A program made the position numbers and the translations under genes. The notes beneath the pieces are model-generated. The model was not told where the DNA came from, did not search any database, and saw only the letters and a list, made by a program, of their open reading frames with translations. Below, in pieces: positions 50,092 through 59,543 of a stretch of DNA of 64,000 bases (within the stretch, counting starts at the first letter, position 1; every line of letters starts with the position of its first letter). The DNA is from Bacillota bacterium (GTDB lineage Bacteria > Bacillota_I > Bacilli_A > RF39 > UBA660): contig DOEC01000029.1 in the NCBI GenBank assembly GCA_003524085.1, forward strand, positions 1 to 64,000, in the 5' to 3' direction.

Positions 50092-52584
50092 ATGAACATA
50101 TTTAAAAAAATGTTTGACCATGAATATAAAGAATTAAAAAGGTTTGAGGAGTTGGCAGATAAAGTATTAGCATTAGATAGTGAAATGAGTAAGTTAACTC
50201 CACTTGAATTAAAAGCTAAAACTAGTGAATTTAAAAGTAGATTAAGTGAAGGAGAGACACTAGATGATATTTTAGTTGAAGCGTTTGCAGTTGTTAGAGA
50301 AGCTGCTTATAGAGTGCTTGGAGAAAAGCCTTATAAAGTTCAAGTAATTGGTGGTATTTGTATACATTATGGTAATATTGCTGAAATGAAAACTGGTGAA
50401 GGTAAGACTTTAACTAGTACAATGCCAGCATACTTAAATGCTTTAAGTGGGGACGGGGTACACGTTATTACAGTTAATGAGTACTTAAGTGAAAGAGACG
50501 CTAATTGGATGGGACAAGTGTATAACTACCTAGATATTAGTGTTGGTGTTAACAAGAAAGATATGTCTAGAGAAGAAAAGAGAGAAGCTTATTCTAAAGA
50601 TATAACATATACCACTAATAATGAACTTGGGTTTGATTATTTAAGAGATAATATGGTTGTAAGAAAAGAAGATAGAGTTCAAAGAAAACTTAATTTTGCA
50701 ATCATTGATGAAGTTGATTCAATACTTATAGATGAAGCTAGAACTCCATTAATTATAAGTGGTGGGGTTAGTAAAAGTGCGGACCTTTATAAGTTAGCAG
50801 ATAAGACTGCTAAGAGTTTAAGAAGTGAAGACTATAATTTAGATGAGAAAACTAGGGGTGTTACTTTAACTGAAGAAGGTATTAAGAAGTGTGAAAAACT
50901 TTTAAATGTAGATAACTTATATGATATTAGTAATGCAGGACTCGTTCACAATTTAGATAAAGCACTTGTTGCTAATTATGGGTTTAAGAAAGATGTTGAT
51001 TATGTTGTTCAAAATGATCAAATTATTATAGTTGATTCATTTACCGGTAGACTTATGCATGGTAGACAATATAGTGATGGATTACATCAAGCACTTGAAG
51101 CTAAAGAAGGCGTTAAGATAAATGAAGAAACTAAGGTACTTGCTACAATAACTTTTCAAAATTTATTTAGAATGTATAATAAGTTAAGTGGCATGACAGG
51201 TACAGCTAAGACTGAAGAAGAAGAGTTTAGAAATATATATAATATGTATGTTATAGAGATACCTACTAATGTGCCAGTTAAAAGAGTTGATATGGAAGAC
51301 TTGGTGTATGTTAACATGAGAGGTAAATTTAATGCTCTTGCTAATACTATTGAAGAAATTCATAAGACTGGACAACCAATACTTGTTGGTACTGCTTCTA
51401 TTGAAAGTTCTGAAAGGTTAAGTGATTTACTTAATAAAAGAGGAATTAAACATGAGCTTTTGAATGCTAAGAATCATGAAAGAGAGGCTCATATTATTGA
51501 GAATGCAGGGCAAAAGGGTGCTGTTACTATTGCTACAAATATGGCTGGACGTGGTACTGATATTAAGCTTGGAGAAGGTGTTAAAGAGCTAGGAGGACTT
51601 GTTGTTTTGGGTAGTGAAAGGCATGAGAGTAGACGTATTGATAACCAACTTCGTGGACGTGCAGGTAGACAAGGAGACCCTGGTACTACAAGATTTTATA
51701 TTTCTATGGAAGATGATTTGATGGTTAAGTTTGGTAGTGAAAAGATTAAGGGCATAATGTTAAGTCTTGGATTTACTGAAGATACTCCTATTACACATAA
51801 AATGATGAGTAAGAATATTGAGAGTAGTCAAAAGAGAGTTGAAGGATTTAACTATGATAGAAGAAAAGCATTACTAGACTATGATAATGTTATTAGTAAG
51901 CAAAGAGAAATTGTTTATGAAAGAAGAAATGAAATATTAGATAAGGATAGTATTAGAGATAGAGTTCTAACTATATTTAAAGATTATGTTGTAGAGACAG
52001 TTAATGATCATTTTGTTCCAGAAGACGTGTTAACTCATAATGATATCGTTAATATATGCGAGATATTTAATTCTAATTTGTTAAAGAGTGAAAAATTAGT
52101 TGAGAAAGATTTAGAGAATAAGAGTATAGACGAGGTACAAAATACTATTTATGATATAGTTGTAAAAGATTATAATGAGAAACTTAAGGATGTACCTAAA
52201 GAAATTCAAGATGACTTTGAAAAAGCAATAACTTTAAGAGTGCTTGATAAAAATTGGATGAACCAACTTGATAATATGGAACAACTTAAGGAAGGTATTG
52301 GTTTAAGAGGATATGCTCAAACTAATCCACTTCAAGCTTATGCTTTAGAAGGTTTTCAAATGTTTGATAATATGCTTAAGGAAACTAATAGGGAGATTAC
52401 TACATATTTACTTAAGGCTGAAGTTAGACAAAATTTAGAGAGACATGAGAATAAGAATATTAAGACTAATGATAGTAGTGAAAGCACTAAGAAGACACCT
52501 AAGAAAGCAGAAAATAAAATTGGTAGAAATGATCCATGTCCTTGTGGCTCAGGGAAAAAATATAAACAATGTTGTGGTAAATAA
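50092..52584 (+). CDS. secA: Preprotein translocase ATPase SecA
   Basis: 830 residues from the ATG at 50092 (GGTGAT upstream). Motor motifs: MKTGEGKTLTSTMPAYL (Walker A), FAIIDEVDSILIDEARTPLIISG (DEVD), TGTAKTEEEEF, ATNMAGRGTDIKLG and QLRGRAGRQGDPG. The C-terminus carries the SEC-C zinc motif RNDPCPCGSGKKYKQCCGK. It drives protein export through SecYEG. The terminator begins within its stop codon. prfB, often next to secA in Bacillus, is far away here. Confidence 0.97.
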   Translation: MNIFKKMFDHEYKELKRFEELADKVLALDSEMSKLTPLELKAKTSEFKSRLSEGETLDDILVEAFAVVREAAYRVLGEKPYKVQVIGGICIHYGNIAEMKTGEGKTLTSTMPAYLNALSGDGVHVITVNEYLSERDANWMGQVYNYLDISVGVNKKDMSREEKREAYSKDITYTTNNELGFDYLRDNMVVRKEDRVQRKLNFAIIDEVDSILIDEARTPLIISGGVSKSADLYKLADKTAKSLRSEDYNLDEKTRGVTLTEEGIKKCEKLLNVDNLYDISNAGLVHNLDKALVANYGFKKDVDYVVQNDQIIIVDSFTGRLMHGRQYSDGLHQALEAKEGVKINEETKVLATITFQNLFRMYNKLSGMTGTAKTEEEEFRNIYNMYVIEIPTNVPVKRVDMEDLVYVNMRGKFNALANTIEEIHKTGQPILVGTASIESSERLSDLLNKRGIKHELLNAKNHEREAHIIENAGQKGAVTIATNMAGRGTDIKLGEGVKELGGLVVLGSERHESRRIDNQLRGRAGRQGDPGTTRFYISMEDDLMVKFGSEKIKGIMLSLGFTEDTPITHKMMSKNIESSQKRVEGFNYDRRKALLDYDNVISKQREIVYERRNEILDKDSIRDRVLTIFKDYVVETVNDHFVPEDVLTHNDIVNICEIFNSNLLKSEKLVEKDLENKSIDEVQNTIYDIVVKDYNEKLKDVPKEIQDDFEKAITLRVLDKNWMNQLDNMEQLKEGIGLRGYAQTNPLQAYALEGFQMFDNMLKETNREITTYLLKAEVRQNLERHENKNIKTNDSSESTKKTPKKAENKIGRNDPCPCGSGKKYKQCCGK

Positions 52585-52625
52585 CTCGCAAAACCCGATA
52601 AAATAAGGGAAAACGCGAGTTTTTC
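52583..52625 (+). terminator. secA terminator
   Basis: AACTCGC (52583-52589) pairs with GCGAGTT (52615-52621), with CCC/GGG inside, followed by T-rich sequence. Confidence 0.8.
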
Positions 52626-52705
52626 TTTTTATCAAAAAATAGCCTAAAATTGGCTTTAGAATTATTTTGTAGTATAATATTTAACAAATTTAAGGAGTTG
52701 AGAAA

Positions 52706-53695
52706 ATGAAAGCAGTAAATGGAGAAGAATTAGATTTAGAGAATGATTATAATTTTTTAATGTTATGTAATGATTTTATAGTAGATATTTTAAAATGTAC
52801 TGATAAATATCAATGGAGTTCCGAAAAAATAGATATTAAAGAAAAGGATATTAAAAAATTTAATTCATCAAAATATGATATATTTTATTTTAGAGAACAT
52901 GGCTATGCAACAGTAATAAATAGAAGCTTATATAAACATATAGTGTTTTCTCTTGTTGCTGATTATAATACCTATGTATTTGATGCCATTAATTGTGCTT
53001 TAAGATATCACTTTGGAACAGCATTTACCTTATTAAGGAAACCATTTAAGGACGATCTTCTTTTATTAGAAATGATTTATGTTAAAGGTTATAGATTTGT
53101 ACCTGAATTTTTAAATAAACCAATTAAAAATTTTTCTATAGATAAAATAACGAAAGAAGAAAAAAAGAAAATATTAAGAAAATGTTGTAAAAAGATTAAT
53201 TTCTTCACGGGTAAAAGGATGTATGATTTAAGATATGAAAAAAGTTCAAAGGAGAGTCTAGAAAAAATATGGAATAAAACTTCACATATAATAACAAATG
53301 CTAAGGATTATGCAACAGAAGATGGTAACTTAAATATTATATTTGCAACAGAAGATATTGTTGAAGAGAATCTTGTATATTTTTATAAAGTTTGCTGTAG
53401 TGTTCAATTATATTTTGTTACTCTTCTTTTAAATATTTTGAAAGATGAAGAACTAATATCTGAAGAATGTTTTAATCAAAACATGGGAAATTTATACTTT
53501 GCTTTTTCATGTACATTAGGAAACGATTTGCCTGAAGAAATTGTTAAATCAATAATACTTAAATGTAATCATTGTGGTTCGATTACAAATATAACAAGCA
53601 AAATGATAAATAAAAATAATAAAAACAAGACTTTTAAATATAAATGTGAACATTGTAAAAAAGAATCAATAATAAATGGATTTATATTATCATAA
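52706..53695 (+). CDS. Uncharacterised protein with C-terminal zinc ribbon
   Basis: 329 residues, no family recognised. The body is predicted helical, with a conserved-looking segment FGTAFTLLRKPFKDDLLLLEMIYVKGYRF (about 107-135) that resembles the core helix of DUF5677-like or abortive-infection-like proteins, a weak similarity. The last 45 residues form a C4 zinc ribbon (CNHCGS ... CEHCKK). It has no signal sequence. AAGGAG precedes ATG. It opens the accessory patch after secA and is transcribed alone. Confidence 0.8.
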   Translation: MKAVNGEELDLENDYNFLMLCNDFIVDILKCTDKYQWSSEKIDIKEKDIKKFNSSKYDIFYFREHGYATVINRSLYKHIVFSLVADYNTYVFDAINCALRYHFGTAFTLLRKPFKDDLLLLEMIYVKGYRFVPEFLNKPIKNFSIDKITKEEKKKILRKCCKKINFFTGKRMYDLRYEKSSKESLEKIWNKTSHIITNAKDYATEDGNLNIIFATEDIVEENLVYFYKVCCSVQLYFVTLLLNILKDEELISEECFNQNMGNLYFAFSCTLGNDLPEEIVKSIILKCNHCGSITNITSKMINKNNKNKTFKYKCEHCKKESIINGFILS

Positions 53696-53797
53696 TTGTT
53701 AGTTCAGTTTCAAAATGACATTGGTAAGCGAGTTTAAAACATATAATATTAAATAAAAATAAAGAATAATATGGTATAATGTTTATAGGAGGGTTTT

Positions 53798-54571
53798 ATG
53801 GAAATAGGACAATTAAAACAAATATTAATACAATCTTGGAATTTGGAAACATGCTCACCAGGATTAAGAGATAAATGGAATGAAGAAAATCCATCAATAG
53901 GACAATGTGCAATTACAGCTCTAATAGTAAATGATTTTTTTGGCGGAAAAATTATGAGATGCATGGCATCATCCGGAAGTCATTACTACAATATAATAGA
54001 TGATGAACTTGTTGATTTAACAGTAGAACAATTTTTAGGAGAAATTCCTCAATATGAAAATGGTGAAGAGAGAACAAGAGAATATTTGTTAAGTAACAAA
54101 GATACAAAAAATAGCTATGAGAAATTACTTTATAATTTAAAACAGTTAATTAGACAGTTTCAAGGCAAACAGTTCAAATTAATTGATTGCAATGGACAAG
54201 AGTATTTGAGTAATACCCCAGGAACATTAGCTGGCAATAGAAAATTAAAAATATATGGAAGACTTGACTGCCAATCAGCCAAAAGATGGATTGAAAAAGG
54301 TTATTATATTTCAAATAGAGTTTTTTTTCAAAATGAAGGTATAGCAATTGCTGCCGGATATCGTCCATGTGCAAAATGTATGCCTGATAAATATAAAGAG
54401 TGGAAAAATGACCAAATAAGAAAAAATAGATTTCAAATGTGTGCTGATCAAAGAACACAATTTATGTTAGAAGAAGTTTCACAAGAATTTAGAGATCTTT
54501 TACAATTATGTAGTAACCAACTTTATCTTGATGAAGATGGAATGGTAAAACAGAAGAAGAAAAAGTTATAA
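53798..54571 (+). CDS. YunG-like domain fused to an Ada-type metal-binding domain
   Basis: 257 residues with two modules. Residues 1-95 match the YunG pattern: SWNLETCSPGLRDKWNEENPSIGQCAITALIVNDFFGGKI, then GSHYYNIIDDELVDLT. Residues about 135-200 resemble the Ada N-terminal zinc domain: LAGNRKLKIYGRLDCQSAKRWI, VFFQNEGIAIAAGYRPCAKCMPD, leaving three visible cysteine ligands instead of four. Function unknown; a nucleic-acid or small-molecule modification role is a guess. Promoter ATGGTATAAT (53771-53780) and ribosome site AGGAGGG are good. Confidence 0.75.
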   Translation: MEIGQLKQILIQSWNLETCSPGLRDKWNEENPSIGQCAITALIVNDFFGGKIMRCMASSGSHYYNIIDDELVDLTVEQFLGEIPQYENGEERTREYLLSNKDTKNSYEKLLYNLKQLIRQFQGKQFKLIDCNGQEYLSNTPGTLAGNRKLKIYGRLDCQSAKRWIEKGYYISNRVFFQNEGIAIAAGYRPCAKCMPDKYKEWKNDQIRKNRFQMCADQRTQFMLEEVSQEFRDLLQLCSNQLYLDEDGMVKQKKKKL

Positions 54572-54632
54572 AAATTGCAATACAAAAAATATTCGAAAAA
54601 TACTAATTTTTGAATTTTAGATACTTTTTTAG

Positions 54633-54788
54633 ATACCTTCTGCTAGGTTTCCCGAGTGCTCTCGGAAGCTCCCAAGTGCATTCAATAGCCGAAAAGAGCC
54701 AAAAAAAGTTCTGGAAAGCTACCAAAACTCCTACTATAAAAATCCATGTGTAAGTGGCAAAAAGTATAAAAACTGTTGTGGAAAATAA
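54633..54788 (+). pseudogene. Remnant of a SEC-C zinc-motif gene
   Basis: A 51-codon open stretch without start codon ends KNPCVSGKKYKNCCGK, clearly a decayed SEC-C motif (intact form in secA: DPCPCGSGKKYKQCCGK). It lies 2.2 kb after secA, but DNA identity to the secA end is only moderate, with an internal 6-base deletion. It is thus either an old duplicate of the secA end or the tail of another SEC-C protein. Upstream sequence (54640-54720) is richer in GC than neighbours and contains a hairpin near 54650-54668. The gap 54572-54843 holds nothing else recognisable apart from DnaA-box-like TGTGGATAA near 54796. Confidence 0.6.
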
Positions 54789-54843
54789 TTTAAGATGTGG
54801 ATAAACATTGTTTTATTCACATTTTTTATATGAGTTAATGGCT

Positions 54844-55389
54844 ATGAATGATAAAATTATAGGAAATGAAAAGAATATAATATTTTATAATGATGAAGAT
54901 GGAAATGCTAAGATAGAGGTATTACTTGAAAATGAGAATGTTTGGTTAAATGCTGATACTTTAGCGATTCTTTTTGATATTGATAGAAGTGACATTGTTA
55001 GACACATTAATAATATCTATAAAGATGAAGAATTGATTGAGGATGGCAAATGTGCAAATATTGCACACATGGGTAATGATGGAAAACAGTAATTAAAGAT
55101 TGTATGGTTCAGGGTTTTGCTTTAAATTATGATAGATTTATGAAAGCTAGAAAATCTGATCAAGAGTATTTTAAAAGATTACTTGAAAGAATAAAATTAA
55201 TTCGTACAAGTGAGAGAATGTTTTATCAAAAAATTACTGATATATTTGCTGAAAACTCTGTAGATTATGATAAAAATAGTGAAACAGCTATAATTTTTTA
55301 TAAGACTATAAAAATAAGTTTTATTATGCAATAACTAGTAGTACTGCAGCAAAAATAATATATAATATTGTTGTGTTAGCCAAGTAATA
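54844..55389 (+). pseudogene. Broken RhuM-family gene
   Basis: Three pieces align in order with RhuM proteins. Piece 1 (54844-55092): NIIFYNDEDGNAKIEVLLENENVWLNADTLAILFDIDRSDIVRHINNIYKDEEL, ending at a stop in GNDGKQ. Piece 2 (about 55100-55333): KDCMVQGFALNYDRFMK ... YFKRLLERIKLIRTSERMFYQKITDIFAENSVDYDKNSETAIIFYKT, with about 40 codons missing between the pieces. Piece 3 (55321-55389), in another frame: FYYAITSSTAAKIIYNIV. RhuM proteins are common on genomic islands and phages. No complete product can be made. Confidence 0.8.
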
Positions 55390-55669
55390 CAGCGTGGTGA
55401 AGTTGTGAATGAAGAGAAATTAATTAGTGTATAAAATAGAAATGCAAATCTTTATAATTATACTATTAGTAAAAATATTCAATTTGATTATTTGATAAGT
55501 ATTATAGTTGTTATGAGAAAGTGAAAGACGCTTATTTCGTAGTTACTTATGCTTCAGTTAGAGATATTATTATTTGTGAATATATTTAAAAAATTAATAC
55601 ACTTTCAATAAAATTGTTGGTGCATTTTTCTTTTTAATGTGGTATTATAATTATAAGGAGGAGTAGAAA
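55390..55669 (+). other. Intergenic stretch, decayed sequence
   Basis: 280 bases after the rhuM remnant. It contains only broken reading frames, the longest readable piece being a tail KYYSCYEKVKDAYFVVTYASVRDIIICEYI ending near 55590, which I cannot assign. The last 35 bases contain ATGTGGTATTATAAT, a promoter-like element, and AAGGAGG for the next gene. Confidence 0.5.
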
Positions 55670-56236
55670 GTGATAAAAAAGTATATTAAGAAGTGTGAAA
55701 TGTATTCTATGATTATTTCTATACTTATGATAGTTTTATCTTTGTTTTTAATATTTAAACCAATTAAATCTATTGAGACTTTTGTATTATTATTTTCAGT
55801 TATAATGCTTGTTAATGGTGTTATTGGAGTAGTTACATATTTTACTATTGAAAGTGATGAAAGATTATTTAGTTTTGATTTACTTAGTGGTATTACAAAT
55901 ATTATAGCTGGTGTACTTGTGTTCATTTATAGAAGTAGTTTAGTAGAAGTATTTCCTATTATGTTAGGTATTTATGTTATAGTAAGTAATTTACTAAAAA
56001 TGCAAATCTCAATTAACTTGAGTAATGTACCTGAAAGTAATTGGGTTTTACTTGTTATTATGTCAATTTTAAATATGATAATAGGTATACTTTTAATTAC
56101 TAATCCATTTGAGTCTATTATAACAATTACAACATTATGTGGTATTTTCTTATTAGTAAGTGAAGTAATTAGTTTAGTAGAAGAAATATATGTTTTGATT
56201 AAAATTAAAAAATTTGAAAAAACTATAGGCATGTAG
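55670..56236 (+). CDS. DUF308 (HdeD-like) membrane protein
   Basis: 188 residues from a GTG start preceded by AAGGAGG. Six hydrophobic helices are arranged as three pairs, the DUF308 repeat: LMIVLSLFLIFKPIKSIETFVLLFSVIMLVNGVIGV and later NMIIGILLITNPFESIITITTLCGIFLLVSEV. Members of this family include acid-resistance HdeD, but the role in Bacillota is unknown. A terminator follows inside the last codons. Confidence 0.82.
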   Translation: MIKKYIKKCEMYSMIISILMIVLSLFLIFKPIKSIETFVLLFSVIMLVNGVIGVVTYFTIESDERLFSFDLLSGITNIIAGVLVFIYRSSLVEVFPIMLGIYVIVSNLLKMQISINLSNVPESNWVLLVIMSILNMIIGILLITNPFESIITITTLCGIFLLVSEVISLVEEIYVLIKIKKFEKTIGM

Positions 56237-56256
56237 ATTTAATTTACATGTTTTTT
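56230..56256 (+). terminator. Terminator after the DUF308 gene
   Basis: CATGTA / TACATG (56230-56235 and 56245-56250) followed by T6. Confidence 0.75.
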
Positions 56257-56294
56257 CTTTTGTTATGTGATATAATTAGAATGGTGGTTATATT

Positions 56295-56774
56295 ATGGCA
56301 AAAGAAAATTTTTTATCGTCAATTTATTTAATTATAAAGAATGAAAAAGGAGAGATACTTTTACAACGTAGAAAGGGTACTAAATTATGGTGTGGTTTTT
56401 TGGCTCTTCCTGCTGGGCATGTTGATTTAGGGGAAAACGTGTATGAAGCAATGATGAGAGAAGCTAAAGAAGAATTGGGTATTGAAGTTAGAGTTTCAGA
56501 TATAATTGATACTTTTGTAGTTAATAGAAAAAATGTGAGTTTACCAAATTACTTTGATGTTTATTTTGAATTTAAGAGTTACGTTGGAGAAATTAAAATT
56601 AATGAAAAAGATAAATGTGAAGAATTAGTGTGGGCTAGAATAGATGATTTACCAAGTGAAATGATAACATTTGAAAAGGAAGCTATAGCTAATAATTCTA
56701 ATGGAATTAAGTTTAGTGTAATACTTGCTGATAATGAAGAAAAACTAGTTAAAATGAAAAGTGTAAATTCATAA
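56295..56774 (+). CDS. Nudix hydrolase
   Basis: 159 residues with a perfect Nudix box GHVDLGENVYEAMMREAKEELGIE (GX5EX7REUXEEXGU, about 40-63). The surroundings LQRRKGTKLWCGFLALPAGHV and DKCEELVWARIDDLP are typical of the MutT/8-oxo-dGTP-type subfamily, but substrate cannot be assigned. Extended -10 promoter TGATATAAT ends 18 bases upstream. It is a single-gene unit with terminators on both sides. Confidence 0.9.
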   Translation: MAKENFLSSIYLIIKNEKGEILLQRRKGTKLWCGFLALPAGHVDLGENVYEAMMREAKEELGIEVRVSDIIDTFVVNRKNVSLPNYFDVYFEFKSYVGEIKINEKDKCEELVWARIDDLPSEMITFEKEAIANNSNGIKFSVILADNEEKLVKMKSVNS

Positions 56775-56778
56775 AGGA

Positions 56779-56813
56779 AGTTATGTCAAATTTAAAGATA
56801 TAACTCTTTTTTT
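56779..56813 (+). terminator. Terminator after the Nudix gene
   Basis: AGTTAT / ATAACT (56779-56784 and 56800-56805) followed by C and T7. Confidence 0.75.
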
Positions 56814-56872
56814 GTTTAAGTTTATGAAAGAAAATGATATAATTATAGTATATTATATTAAGTGAGGTAAAT

Positions 56873-59071
56873 ATGAAGAAGTATTATAAATATATAGATG
56901 TTTTAAGAGTAATAGCGTGCTTATTTGTGCTTTTATATCATTTAGGCTTATCAAAGGGTGGTTATTTGGCTGTTTGCACTTTTTTTGTAATGAGTGGGTA
57001 TTTTACTTGTAAGAGTTTATTTAAAAATGAAAAAGTTTCTTTAAAGAAATATTATAAAGATAGGTTTTTTAAGATATATTTACCACTTTTCGTAGTTGTT
57101 TTATTAACAATTGGTGTGGTTAGTTTAATTCCTAATGTTTCATGGTTTAATTTAAAACCAGAAAGCACTAGTGCACTTTTAGGGTACAATAATATTTGGC
57201 AAGTTGGGGCTAGTTTAGACTATTTTTCAAGACATATTAATTCACCATTTATGCATTTATGGTATATATCTATACTTCTTCAATTTGATTTAGTTTTTCC
57301 TTTTATATTTTTGATTCTTAAGAAATTAGGTGATAAATTAGGTAAGAGTACACCTGTTGTAATTACATTTTTAGTAAGTATTATTAGTACAGTATATTTT
57401 TATAAAGTTAGTTTAAATGGAAGTACAATGGCTTTGTATTATGGAACTTTCACACGTATGTTTTCAATTTGGTTTGGCGTATTTTTGGGAATGGTACATC
57501 ACTATTACAGACCTATTATATTTAATAATAAGAAGTTAAGTAAGATAATATATTTTGTTTATTTAGTAATTTTAATTGGTATGTTTGTAACTGTAGGATA
57601 TGACTCAAAGTATTTTAGTGTTGCAATGATTTTAGCAAGTCTAATTAGCATGAGATTAATTAGTTATGGTACAGTAGATGTAAATGTTAAAAATGAGACT
57701 AACTTCTTTGGATATGTTATTAAGAAATTTAGTGATATAAGTTATTTAGTATATTTAGTACAATATCCTGTTATATATTTAATTCAGTACAGTGGGTTAG
57801 AAGGATTTAAAAAAGTAAGTTTAATCTTTGTTTTAGTTATAGTTATTTCTATAATTTTACATATTGCTTTAGATTTTAAGAGTTCTAAGTATAAAAAGAT
57901 AAGATGTTTATTAGTTATTTTAGTTGGATGTTTTATGATATATGGTGGGCTAAAATTTGCTGAAAGTAAAGATCATACTAGTGAAATGAAAGCATTGGAA
58001 AAAGAGTTAGAAGAAAATAAAAAGTTAGTAAACGAAAATCAAGAGAATTATCAGAAAGAACTTGAAAAGGAAAGAGAAGATTTAGATAAAATATTAAGTG
58101 AACTTGATGTTGATAAAGATAAGTTAATGGAAGTGATTAAGTCTTTTCCTATAATTGGAATAGGAGACTCAGTTATGCTGGGGGCTATAAACAACTTGTA
58201 TGAAGCTTTTCCTAATGGATACTTTGATGCTAAGGTGAGTAGGACTGACTATGAAGTGGATGATATATTAATAGATTTGAAGAAAAAGAATATGCTAGGG
58301 GAGCCTATCTTAATTCATTTGGGTACTAATGGGGACTGCAGTAGAAGTTGTAAGTTACAGATTATGAAGTTAACTGAAGGACATGAGGTGTTCTGGATAA
58401 ATACTACTAATTTAGATTATGTTAATGAGAAATTGAAGAAGTATGAAAGTGAGTTTAGTAATTTACATATAATAGACTGGAAGAGTTTGAGTAAGGGGCA
58501 TGATGAATACTTTTATAGTGATGGAATACATTTAAATCCAGTTGGTAGAAAAGCTTATACTGAAGTAATTTTGAATGAATTATATAATTATTATATGAAT
58601 GAATATAAGAAGAAGCAAGATGAAGCTATTGGTAAGTATGAAGAAGAACAAAAAAGTAAGATTACATTTTATGGAGATACACTTTTACTTAGTGTTTTTC
58701 AAAATTTTAAGAGTGAGTTTAGTAAAAGTAATTTTATAACTAGAGATAAATTTAGTTATAGTGATTTAATGAGTTTAATAAGTGAAAGTATTGAAAAGAA
58801 AGAAATTACTAATCGTGTGGTATTAATGTTTGATGAAGATATTAAAGTAAGTGAATATAAAGAAATAGCTAAAATGTTAGAAGGAAAAGATTTATATGTA
58901 ATAAGTGTTACCAATGAAATTAGTGAGTTAAGTAAGTTAGAGAATGTTAAGGTAATTAAACTTGATGTTAAAAATAATAAAGATTATTTGATGGCGGATA
59001 ATAAACATTTAAGTAAGACTGGAAAAGATGAGCTAACTAAGTTAGTGAGCGAGGTAATTAATAATGAATGA
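56873..59071 (+). CDS. OatA-like acyltransferase with two C-terminal SGNH domains
   Basis: 732 residues. The acyltransferase-3 membrane domain (about 1-360) opens YIDVLRVIACLFVLLYHLGLSKGGYLAVCTFFVMSGYFT. A coiled linker (365-415) leads to an SGNH domain with IGIGDSVMLGA (GDS, near 427), HLGTNGD and YSDGIHLNPVGRKAY (DxxH). A second, related domain follows: ITFYGDTLLLSVFQNF and MADNKHLSKTGKDEL, with GDT replacing GDS. Such proteins O-acetylate peptidoglycan or other wall glycans outside the membrane and give lysozyme resistance. The duplication is unusual. It overlaps pncC by eight bases. Confidence 0.9.
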   Translation: MKKYYKYIDVLRVIACLFVLLYHLGLSKGGYLAVCTFFVMSGYFTCKSLFKNEKVSLKKYYKDRFFKIYLPLFVVVLLTIGVVSLIPNVSWFNLKPESTSALLGYNNIWQVGASLDYFSRHINSPFMHLWYISILLQFDLVFPFIFLILKKLGDKLGKSTPVVITFLVSIISTVYFYKVSLNGSTMALYYGTFTRMFSIWFGVFLGMVHHYYRPIIFNNKKLSKIIYFVYLVILIGMFVTVGYDSKYFSVAMILASLISMRLISYGTVDVNVKNETNFFGYVIKKFSDISYLVYLVQYPVIYLIQYSGLEGFKKVSLIFVLVIVISIILHIALDFKSSKYKKIRCLLVILVGCFMIYGGLKFAESKDHTSEMKALEKELEENKKLVNENQENYQKELEKEREDLDKILSELDVDKDKLMEVIKSFPIIGIGDSVMLGAINNLYEAFPNGYFDAKVSRTDYEVDDILIDLKKKNMLGEPILIHLGTNGDCSRSCKLQIMKLTEGHEVFWINTTNLDYVNEKLKKYESEFSNLHIIDWKSLSKGHDEYFYSDGIHLNPVGRKAYTEVILNELYNYYMNEYKKKQDEAIGKYEEEQKSKITFYGDTLLLSVFQNFKSEFSKSNFITRDKFSYSDLMSLISESIEKKEITNRVVLMFDEDIKVSEYKEIAKMLEGKDLYVISVTNEISELSKLENVKVIKLDVKNNKDYLMADNKHLSKTGKDELTKLVSEVINNE

Positions 59072-59543
59072 AGTAGTTAATGAGTTATTAAAACTAGGTA
59101 AGAAAGTAAGTACAATGGAGTCTTGTACTGGTGGATATATTGCTAATATTATTACTAATGTAGAGGGGTCAAGTGAAGTGTTTAACTTTGGGGCAGTGAC
59201 TTATAGTAATTCATTTAAGGAAAAACTTGGAGTTAGCAGTGAAGTAATACTTAAGTATTCAGTATATAGTATGGAGACATCTATGGAAATGAGTAAAAAT
59301 ATTAGCTTGTATACTGGTGCTAATTATGGAATAGGTATAACTGGTAAGTTAAATCGTGTTGATAAAGAGAATTTATTTGGTAGTGATAATGTTGTATTTG
59401 TAAGTATATATGATAGGGATAATAATGAGTACTTTAATAAAAGAATTGAAGTTGGTAAGAGTAGTCGAGTTGAAAATAAAGAATATATTGGAGAGATAGT
59501 TACAGAAATGATGTTATCAATATTAAAGTATGGAAAGCTTTAG
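59064..59543 (+). CDS. CinA C-terminal family protein (NMN amidohydrolase PncC-like)
   Basis: 159 residues matching the CinA C-terminal domain alone: KKVSTMESCTGGYIANIITNVEGSSEVFNFGAVTYSNSFKEKLGVS and YGIGITGKL (family: GIAGPGG). It usually deamidates nicotinamide mononucleotide in NAD salvage. The family PGG is replaced by KLN, which may affect activity. It starts inside the end of the OatA-like gene. A terminator begins just before its stop. Confidence 0.88.
   Translation: MNEVVNELLKLGKKVSTMESCTGGYIANIITNVEGSSEVFNFGAVTYSNSFKEKLGVSSEVILKYSVYSMETSMEMSKNISLYTGANYGIGITGKLNRVDKENLFGSDNVVFVSIYDRDNNEYFNKRIEVGKSSRVENKEYIGEIVTEMMLSILKYGKL

Noticed and set aside
54738..54788. SEC-C remnant as the right attachment site of an element integrated at the secA end
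   Set aside because: DNA identity with the secA end is imperfect with an internal deletion, and no integrase gene is present. Kept only as a possible old recombination.
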